NCBI GenBank assembly: GCA_013115145.1
Contig: JAAPAO010000159.1
Span: 1-50,847 of the forward strand
Reading direction: 5' to 3'
DNA: 50,847 nt
From: Perkinsus chesapeaki
Taxonomy: Eukaryota; Perkinsozoa; Perkinsida; Perkinsidae
The notes under the pieces were generated by a model that saw only the letters and a program-made list of their open reading frames with translations, searched no databases and was not told where the DNA came from. Numbering within the stretch: position 1 is the stretch's first letter; every line of letters starts with the position of its first letter. The position numbers and the translations under genes were made by a program. This document shows positions 41,850 to 50,847 of the stretch, one piece after another.

Positions 41850-44800
41850 GAAACGAGAGTAAAACGAAGATCAATCAAAACAGCGGCGCCCACCGGCGAT
41901 GCCGCGAGGTCCTGATCTGCCTGCTGAATTATAATGTCAGGAACTGGGATGAAGAATTGGTCGCAGTACGAGAGATTGCATACCAACAGCTCTTCCTTGG
42001 TCTCTAAGCGCTACGAGCCTCATGATACCATAGTCGAGCAGCAAGCAGCGTTCTTCTTCAGCTCTCTCGTACCTGAAGGGATATGTTGGACACTCAGAGG
42101 CTCATTAGTTCGCCGAACTATCCTTGGTTTGCGCTGAGCGAGTTCTTATGAAATTGCTCCCAAATATATATAATGATATCCATAAGTTAAGCGACACTCG
42201 AGATAGAACAAGAACGCATATTGCGTTATGGTTGAATCATTACACAATCACGGTGAATGGAGTGATTGAATCACAAGTACATAGAAAGGGAAGCTTGATT
42301 AACCGAAGTTGCAAACCACAGAAAATTCCCTCGAACGCTTCAGACTTACAGCCATCCAGTGAGCGCGAACAGATCATCTTCTGCTATAAGCGTCGAACTC
42401 TTAGCCTTCTTATTATGCACCCGACCTGGAAGATTTCCTAGTTGGACGCGCTGGTTAGCTGTTGGCAGTTCACCTCTGCAAACATCATCAGTTAGAATGA
42501 ATACTGAATTGTTCTCACAAGTGTTACTGATTCCGAGCTGACCATCACTCGGAGGAAGAAACGGTCTCGAAAATTCATCGAGACTCGCTCCCGCCTAACG
42601 GACCGGAAATATCGTTTCTGCTGTTCAGGATTGACAGGCGAGAGAGCCAAGCAAGTTGGATGATTCAGCCAGGGACAGTTAGAGATAGTACGACGGAAGC
42701 AAGCATATGAGTCGCATTTCTTCTGCGATGAACACTTTTTAATCCTCTACGGCTTTGTACCCTCGGTGAGCCAGTGACGTCGAATAATTCAACTTGGATC
42801 TTCAAGAGCAAGATAAATAGGCTGCTTCACTGTTAGCCGAATTGCTCTGGATGCATCAATAATAGCTCGACTAATCTACAGGTTGAGATCTTACGAACGT
42901 GTATCGTACAATAGCGAGACGGACACGAAGAATGTTCGAGACTCGTTGGGAGTACTATGAAGCCGGCCGGAGACTAAAAAACGGCCATTGAAGAGAGTTG
43001 AGCTATTCGTTTCAATGTGGCTTTATCAAATTTAAGCTCAAATGATTACGAAGTATAAAATCACCGCGTCTCATTGTGTACATTCAATTAATGAGATAAT
43101 ATATACAAACACTTATACATAAAACTATAATAAGTTTATATAACGCTCTTACATAGAATGATCCGTGTAAAGGCGTAAAGTCGCCAAAATGGTCTTCCAG
43201 TTCAGATTTATCTTCATCGAAGTGGACGCTGCATCCTCGTTCATCCTTGATCGGTATCGCACCTGATGCTCAATGAAGCCATTCGGACGTAATGCAGGAT
43301 TACATGAGATTCTTCTGGTAGCGACTTGGCTCAGGATGGGTATCCAAGATGGGATCGGTGGATCAACTTTAACTTTTATCTGGAGTCAAAATTCATAAAA
43401 TATTCGCCTTCAAGGTCGGACCGTATCGACTGCACGATCAGTATACTTGCGGAACCTGGTATTATAAACGAGCTCTCCGGAGGACTGCAATTGAGAGAGC
43501 TTAAGATAAATAAAAACCAGGTATCTGATAGGGGCGTTCCACCGACATCAAGCAGGCTAGTGCTGCCTCACCCTATAGGGTAGAGGAGCAACCCAGTTAT
43601 GCAGGAAAAGACGACCAAGTCGCGAGAAGGCTGCCAACCGAAAATGTAGATGGACCGAGTGTTCTCGGAAAATAAAGTAGAACACGCAGCAGAGCCTGAA
43701 AAAGTGAGATTAAAATGCGTAGAGAAATCAGTACTGAATCCGATGAAGCCAAAGTCGAGAATGAAGGTCCACATTGGGTAAGGCTCGAGAAACTCCATTC
43801 GGCATCTCCATCGTTTAGCGAATCCATAGTAATATATCCAATAGACCAGGAACAGCAGTATCATACCGATCCCTTGGAAGATAACATTTCCGCACACAGT
43901 GTGCACGAACTCTTGTATATCCAACAGACGTTGATACTTAGTAATCACTTCCTCCCTCGCACCGTCGCAGAAAATTTGCAGATCGTTCGGATCTTTAGGC
44001 AAATCAACGTGAGCATCTTGCGAGGCGTCGAGTCGGCGTCTTCGCATCCATTCATCGTCGTCACCGCCGAACAACCAACTTTGTGGCTCGTCAAAAATGC
44101 TGGCGATATCGTCACCATCAAACTTGAACTTCAGAGCGATCCGCTCGGGATGCAGCAGGTCACCGGGCAGATGGTAGTCGATGCCCAAGGCTTCTTGGCA
44201 TGCCAACACTTCATTCAGTGTCTTCAATATATACACTTCTATGTATTTCCGTATCGACTCGGGAGACATTTCTCCCCAATTATCCGGTAAGAAGCCAAAC
44301 TGCAGAGAAAAACCGTCCATCGACTTTGTATAATCGACATAAACCTGAGCCCATGAAAAGAATGTGGCATCCGGAGATCGAACCAGTGACATCCTACTTG
44401 TGGCACCCCGGCGATGCGTGCAGTGAGGCTCATAAATTGGACTTGCTTAGCCAGCGCCATCAAATTGCTAGCCTTCGCCACAGACATCACAGCAGCGGTA
44501 GCAGATGCGACTGATGATATCGAACGTGTGACATCAGCTCTCATGTACCTGTGAAATGCTAAGATATATTTCACAAGGAATTCTTACCAAGGGGCCACGC
44601 ATTCAATATAAACATTATACACCTTTCTGTGATAGCCATCCTGGGCATAGACTGTGAACGGTATAATATGATGCTCCCCATATAAGAGCTTTCGAAACCA
44701 GACTCGGCCGGATGACCATTGCCGAGGCCTCATTTCGGAGAAGTCGTTTCGCATATTGTGCGGCACGGTATTGTCAGGTGCCAGGATGGTACATCCTTTG

Positions 44801-46740
44801 CAGATCTGCATGTCGAGCAGAGGAGTTAGTTTAGCAGTCTGAAACGGGTCGAGTATTAGAAGTACGAGCCCGATCAAAATGTAGGTAGATAATATTGGGA
44901 AAGGAGGTCAAGACGAGAAAATATTTTCGAGAAGAAGAAAATAACCCGAATGAGAAAAAAGGGTAGCATAGTTAACTATATTGAGTTATGCCATATGAAG
45001 ATACGCTCGGGTTCCACTCATAATAGATGTGAGCTCATAGACCATTATACATACTTCTCTATTTTCGAGTGGGAGATTTACCTTCAAGATTCTGATGCTC
45101 AGAATTGAGTTATTGGGAACCGACCCAAGTCTACGGTAGACTTGGTAGACTGTCTACCGTATGCAGACAAAAACCGTGAGAAGCTGACGGAAGATAGAGT
45201 GAGGGGTAATCAATAGGCTAATCAATAGAAACGCACGGGTCTAGTCCTCGATTGTGATAGGTTCAATTAATGGAAGCTTTTCACTACTTATTTGTTATGA
45301 AAGTGGTGATAATATTTGTGGTAAACTAGCTCTCTCAAGGGTGCATGATATTTAGACTACATGTATGTGTACAGTAACATCGCTTACTTACCATGGTAAC
45401 ATTATAAGAGAATTTACAAGAGTAATCGGTGACGTCAGGATGAAACGGCGGACTAAGCTGACAGTCCTCCGTATTGAGGCCAGATAACTGAGCCACACTG
45501 GACACCTCGCGCCGAACGTTTAAAACGAAGGTTTCCTTTCTGATTTTGTCCTCGGATCTGAGCCAACAGTACATGCCCATCACCAGCTTATATTTCTTAC
45601 CTCACAGTAATAGGTATTTGTGTGTCGGACCATGGGGGTCCGACGCTGCCATTCAATGTAAATGTTTTCGTAGCCATCGGCTTCATTGTGGTGTTGAAAC
45701 AATTTCCAATGCAGACCTAATATGATATTGCCATCATGTCGAGACTGTCAAGGTGGCAGTCGATTCGATCTCCCGATGCTCGAAAATACGCCAAGCCTGT
45801 GAGGCTAACTAAGACTTTTCAGAAAGAATGTGGACCCTCCCTTTTGAACTAGAAGATACACTGCGATTCATCGCCGCAATTCCCTGGGCTTCGACAAATC
45901 CTAGATTTATCTGATGGTAGTTACACTCCCATTACGAGAAGGTCAACTCTCACAAAGTTCGTAAATGCTATTGACGCGGACGCTAATAGTATAAAGTTAC
46001 CTCGGCGCCACAAAGCTCATCAGCCTCGGCCACAACCGTAACGTCCTGTTGTCCTTCAGCTATTTTCAACTCATAGGAGCTGACTCCACCTTCCAGGACT
46101 GGTGGGCTCAAGGTGAGGTCGTTTACAGTGAACGTGCTGAGGTGCGCCTTCTGGCCAAGTGTGCGAAGTATCCGAATTGTATAACTGAGGGGATTTGTCC
46201 AAGAGTGTGGGCTTATATCGCCCAGCCCTCAGGTCAGTTCTTGCTCCGGTATCGCCAGAACAATAAGTATTGATGAAATTCTAACGCGCGCATGAAAACC
46301 TACTTGTTGTGAAATCTTCCGCTTGAGCTAGTTACCCTCACGTTCACGGATTTCTCTGGTTTATCGCTGTTAACCATTATCCGTTCCTTGAATACATAGC
46401 TCAGCTCTCCGGCGCCGGCAAGACCGACTAAGGCTCCTCCGCGCCCCACGGCAGTTACATCCACAACATCCCCTCTGGCGGGATGAATGGTATACCTTAA
46501 ATGCTGTCACGGAGCGAGATGATGGTCTCGATGTGCCCTACTCGTGATGGTCTGGATGGAATTGTGGTATCAAGGGTATTGACTCTCCGGAGGCCGTCGC
46601 CGCGAAAAGACCCCCGAGGGCTACCAATTCGCGATTGATATAGAGAGCGATGTTATATCTGATTGAAATCCCTGACGTTGCCACGTAACGAAGGGCACTA
46701 CCGCGAGTCGTTTATTAATAGCGTGTGTTTCGTAACTGTT
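41850..46740 (-). CDS. Cadherin-like beta-sandwich repeat protein with membrane segments (multi-exon, ends unresolved)
   Basis: Minus-strand exons with GT-AG ends: about 46,658 downward (YNIALYINRELVALGG), 46304-46503, 46001-46184, one near 45,600-45,690, 45392 to ~45,570, 44588-44838, 44398-44548, 43773-44344 and 43572-43695. Smaller likely exons follow near 42.85, 42.35-42.5, 42.1 and 41.85-41.92 kb. Exons to 44,588 carry repeats of the cadherin-like beta-sandwich type (Pfam PF12733 pattern), e.g. LSTFTVNDLTLSPPVLEGGV with YELKIAEGQQDVTVVAEA, LSGLNTEDCQLSPPF with DYSC, and FTVYAQDGYHRKVYNVYIE. Next come an Ala/Val-rich stretch, QVQFMSLTARIAGVP, a charged region and membrane helices (GMILLFLVYWIYYY, CCVFYFIF). 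This suggests a surface protein, perhaps channel- or receptor-like. N- and C-termini are unresolved. Confidence 0.6.
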
Positions 46741-47631
46741 TTCGCTGCGTTGGATGACGGCCAGGGGATTTGTATCATAGAACCATTCTTTACTACGATG
46801 CCAGATCGGGTTTCACTAAGATAGATTGAGGTTATGACAGGCCATGGGATGTATGATTCTGCGGGATGCATCTGTTAGAACACTCGTGTTTCAGTCAAGT
46901 TATTGACACACATTTGGTAACGCTAACTTCGAAAAAAGGACAGCATATAACACTTCGAATTTAGGAGGGAGTTCCTTAAATGCATACAATTCTATAACGG
47001 CTAAAGGTTTGTCTCATATGTTAATTATTATGCAGCTGAGACTGTTATTATGAGCTGATGACTGCAAGGCTTCTCTGGATAATTTTTGGATAGTTTCGAA
47101 ATTTATGATGAGGGTGATTAGCTTCGTTGATTTAGCAAGCCTTCAGGTGCGAGTTTACGAACCTACTCGCACTGACCAGCCGTCGGGCGAATCCGGGTCC
47201 CACAGGTATTATTCATTCCGCTCACATTATCAAGCCTTGCTCTCCTTCAAGTTCCATTGTGATAGCTTTTGGACGTTCGTCATTCACATAATAGCAGTCA
47301 ATACGATAGTGGTTTCTATAAATGGCTAAATATGACAATAACAAAAATCATTCTTACAATGAAGTATCGAAAGTGCTCGGTTGGCTTTGGCAGAGATTCT
47401 CTGGTGTAACCCGCCAAACAAGCTGCCTGCATAATGAACAGCGGGGAAGGACCCCAGTGATTACGACGACTAGCGAGAAATGCTTCCACCACATAAAAAT
47501 AAGAAAACAACAAACTTGGGATAAGTGAAATCATGTATCCCTAAGTGATAAGTCTATGTAAGACTTACGTTGTAACTTACAATTTGTAAGTAATAATATC
47601 ACTGAGATATGGACATAGTCCATTGGACTTA

Positions 47632-47680
47632 GCCAAAACATTGTGATATAGTCCATTGGACTATATCACAATGTTTTGGC
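47632..47680. repeat. Perfect 24-bp-arm palindrome with a 1-nt centre
   Basis: Arms 47,632-47,655 and 47,657-47,680 are exact reverse complements around a single T. Part of the same word (tagtccattggact) also occurs just upstream at about 47,616. Confidence 0.9.
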
Positions 47681-50621
47681 CGAAAACACTATATAGTATA
47701 GCGAAGTCTTCAAACAGTGGGAAAATGTACTAGGTTGGTTACTTATCGGAGAGAAGAAAAAAGAGCTTCAAGTTTGACAAGTGAGTCACTTGTCAACCGT
47801 CCCTTGAAGTGACGGGCCGTTAGTGGAGACAGCTGCCTGAATCAGTTAGCCTGATGCTAACACGAAGAACTGGAATGCAGAGTACATTGTAAATTCACGA
47901 TCAACCAGGTTCATGATGAACCGTTCATCGAACCCTTTCCGGCCTCAATCCGACTCAACTCACTTGAGTCGACTGTGAGGCCCCTCCGCGCTCACACCCG
48001 ACACGTATACAAGATGAAAAGGCACGAGAACACAACTGATGGTAGCACTGATGAAGACCTCATCATGAGGTACATGGTACGCAGCCCATCCCCAACTGAA
48101 ACCGTCTCAGTGAAGCGTGCTTCAGGCTACTGGCGTGATAATATATCAGGAGAATAACTCTAAAAGGAGGCATCGGGACACTCAGCTTCATTCCAACTGG
48201 CAAAATCTGGAGTTCCTCTACTATTCCGTTGCAAGGAAGTGAGTCTGGAGTGAGCGACATCCAAACTTTGAATTTCAAAGTTCCACTGCGAAAGATCTTA
48301 ATAACTTATTAATAATAAGGTCTTTAGCCGTGTGAGACCTCAGGCGGTTATATATAACGGTTATGTAGACCCGTTATATAGTAAGGGGGTTAACGGCTCA
48401 TAATATAAGATCAAACCACGAGTTGGTTATACTGAAAAAGGACTCCCGTACCAAAACAGGAGTAGAAGTGATAGAACATGCTTTGGTTTACTCAAGACAA
48501 AACTATACTTGAGCAGAACCACACCGAATACGAATTAATAGCTAACGGTCTTACAACCACTCGGGGTGGCCTTCCTCAGGGAGGGGTGTCGCCGACACCG
48601 TGTCGGACCATCGGCTCGTGTCCCTGTGTGGGTATCTCAAAGATGACTTGGGTTGCAGTTATGATACCTGGAAGTCGATGTTCCTTTCGCATCGTCCTTT
48701 TCCAGTACTACCTCATTCACTGCCTGATACAAAATACTTCACTGTCTGGTCGAGCATGTGTGATTGGTCGCCGAAGGTTAACCACCCAATCACTCTGTCC
48801 AAGCAGCAGGAAACGGAAATTCCCACAGCCTGAGGGCCTGAGCATAGATTCCCTGAGGCCCTCAGGGAATCTATGCTAATCTGCCAATCTGCTAATATCA
48901 GCTAATCTGCTTCCATCTCCGCGTCTACTATTCCCATCATCAGTGAGCAGGAACTCCAACGCCACCAGCTGTCACCTGGCTTTATGTGGCGATACGGGAA
49001 GATCGAGTTACAAAGGTCAAATTGACCTTGATTGAATCAAATTGATTGAATCAACAATCGGCTATGCCAGGACTCTTGGGCCCCATGTTCCCCTGATCCA
49101 AGCTGTCCGACAGACACTATCGACTACCCTACATCTCTGCAGTTAAGTATTTCAAATACATGGTTTATTATGCGACGAGCTTCACCAACGGGTAGTACTC
49201 GACGTATTCTATCACATACTCGCAAAAAGAGATCCAAATTGATCCATTGTGTTCCGTTCCAATAACTTGCCGAAAGCTAAGGATACTCATATCCGTCACT
49301 GCTATTAGAATAGATTGTATTGAAAATCTATTGTATAGAATATAGTTGTTATATATCCCCCAGATCATATTTAGTTGAATATGCATTTCAATTAAAGTGA
49401 TCCCTCCACGGGATTTCCTTGTGTTACAATAAATCAAAATACACAGCAAGGCATCTATAACATCCATCTTGGCACAAGGTTTTCTTGGCAGAAACCTTCA
49501 AAGGTTTTCTTGTTTTTTCGGCAAACCTTGATGGCATTCGGGAGAGTACTTGCGAAAATTCGATATGGTATAGCAAATATTACTTTACTAGCCTGCAAAT
49601 TGCAGGCTGCAATGCACAGTAAATGTACGGTAGGGCGGGGATATGTACCCATACCGGCCGGAGTCCTCCTAGCCGTCATAAATGAGTCATATTTCAATAG
49701 CGATATCGTGTACGCAAGATATGACGAAGAGCACAAATCATGATTTGTGCTCTGGCAGTTATTCTCAGACCCAGTGGGTCTGACAATAACTGCCTCATTG
49801 ACAGTTTCAAACTATCAGTTTGTGTCAACTATGTGTTCACCAGGGACTCTTCTCTGTCCCACAAGATCCATGCACTGTATAACAGATTTCTATAAGACAG
49901 TCAGAGATCAATTTGTAGGTAACCAAGCCGCGCCTGCGAGTGGTTATTCGCAACGCTTTCATCATGAGATACCTGTGCTCGACATGCTCTGGAACGATGT
50001 CGGTCTGTATTATCCTGAGCATAATACAGACCAGGGCCTCAGCCAGAAATTTTGAAAAATGTTCCCTGCCTCTGACACACCGAAAAGAAACGTTCCCTTG
50101 ACAGGGACAGTCTCAGTGGCCCACTTGGGCAGTGCGACCTCTATATATCGGGTCACAAATCGGTTCACTATCGCGCACCGTGAAAGTATCTCGCGCGTCT
50201 TGTTCGCCTACACGGACGGTTCGTGTGCCAAGGGACGGTTGTTGCCACCAAGTTGGCGAGCGAAACTCTTCGCGATTACCTTGTAGTCACTACAAGTCTG
50301 TTACACTACAATGTAGTGTAAACTTTGATTCCTCGCAACATGTCCATAATCAGCGCGTTTGATCGCATGATGGGAAAGGCAAAAGGATGCTCTGAGTCAG
50401 AGCCTCTGAGTACTACTCTCAGAGTAGCAGCAAGGCAGCACCTTTCCCGCCCCGTTTCTTGGTATGTTTTTCTGATTCGTAATTGTTGAGTTAATAGACT
50501 CATGTGCATTTTGAACTAAGAACATCCCGCGCAACCGAAACGCTTCTCCTGGGCACAGCTGATGTTCCTAACCAACTCTAGCAGGAAATGTTCCCGGCGG
50601 GAATCTCCCGCCTTCTTCGGA

Positions 50622-50666
50622 GGCACAAAAAACATGTTCCCACTGTGGGAACATGTTTTTTGTGCC
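50622..50666. repeat. Perfect 22-bp-arm palindrome with a 1-nt centre
   Basis: Arms 50,622-50,643 (starting ggcacaaaaaacatgttccc) and 50,645-50,666 are exact reverse complements around a single T. Confidence 0.9.
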
Positions 50667-50773
50667 TCTGGGATTCCCAGGGAATCCCACAGGGAACAAT
50701 TTAGGTGCCTGCATGAGGCGGCCTCATGGAATCAAAGTGGCATTTGAACCAGGGCCTCATTGAGGCCCTGGTT

Positions 50774-50847
50774 AAAATGCCACTCAAATGCCACTCAAAT
50801 GCCACTCAAATGCCACTCAAATGCCACTCAAATGCCACTCAAATGCC
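50774..50847 (+). repeat. 11-bp tandem repeat at the window end
   Basis: The unit aaatgccactc repeats at least six times without change to the last base of the window, so the array is truncated by the window edge. It begins immediately after the hairpin at 50,737-50,783, whose right arm contains the first unit. Confidence 0.9.

Larger units (their letters stand above)
46741..50776. other. Gene-poor, hairpin-rich region
   Basis: I see no convincing gene. The frame at 48,478-48,880 (+) contains TRGGLPQGGVSPT, reminiscent of a reverse-transcriptase box, overlapping SDHRLVSL in another frame, which resembles the end of a LINE endonuclease. Both are too short to assign firmly. A 77-codon frame at 49,510-49,743 lacks support. 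Long near-perfect hairpins lie at 47,632-47,680, 48,841-48,877, 49,731-49,750, 49,754-49,794, 50,622-50,666 and 50,737-50,783. Confidence 0.5.

Noticed and set aside
43715-44290. Plus-strand frame of 191 codons at 43.7-44.3 kb
   Set aside because: Antisense to the exon 43,773-44,344, which carries coherent protein features and matched splice phases.
1-50847. CRISPR arrays, rRNA, tRNA, bacterial operons or phage genes
   Set aside because: No regularly spaced repeats with unique spacers, no tRNA- or rRNA-like sequence seen by eye, and the genes are eukaryotic with introns. I could not run a covariance-model scan, which would be decisive for small RNAs.

Overview
This window looks like nuclear DNA of a unicellular eukaryote. 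Genes are split by GT-AG introns, products are eukaryotic (RNase P/MRP subunit POP1, mitochondrial phosphate carriers, pepsin-like proteases, C2/EF-hand/MORN proteins), and there are no operons or bacterial signals. Protein content and paralogue style suggest an alveolate, with Perkinsus as my best guess; this rests on family recognition, not a search. Many introns are extremely short (39-43 nt), mixed with longer ones up to about 1.4 kb.

Layout. 1-2.9 kb: mostly non-coding, with a decayed Tc1/mariner transposase. 3-5.2 kb (-): multi-exon POP1. 5.9-8.2 kb (-): tandem pair of mitochondrial phosphate carriers. 9-13.9 kb (+): two near-identical short-chain dehydrogenases flanking a pepsin-like aspartic protease. 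15-22.9 kb: a large imperfect palindrome carrying four paralogues of an unrecognised ~155-residue family, two on each strand facing away from the centre. 23.1-25.7 kb: gag-like and reverse-transcriptase remnants around a truncated aspartic-protease pseudogene. 26.9-28 kb: an intact aspartic-protease-like gene, the relative of that pseudogene. 28-30.6 kb: intergenic.

30.7-46.7 kb (-): the most interesting region. Phase-consistent splices from 30,684 to 40,239 can be followed through most of this stretch. They give one predicted protein with membrane segments, a C2-like domain, a pair of EF-hand-like units and a long C-terminal series of MORN repeats. Upstream on the same strand (about 41.8-46.7 kb) lies a second coding tract with cadherin-like beta-sandwich repeats, a conserved ectodomain tail and membrane helices. 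The two tracts are either neighbouring genes or one very large gene.

46.8-50.8 kb: no convincing genes, but many long perfect hairpins and an 11-bp tandem repeat running off the end. Many of the palindromes in the window share a single unpaired central base.
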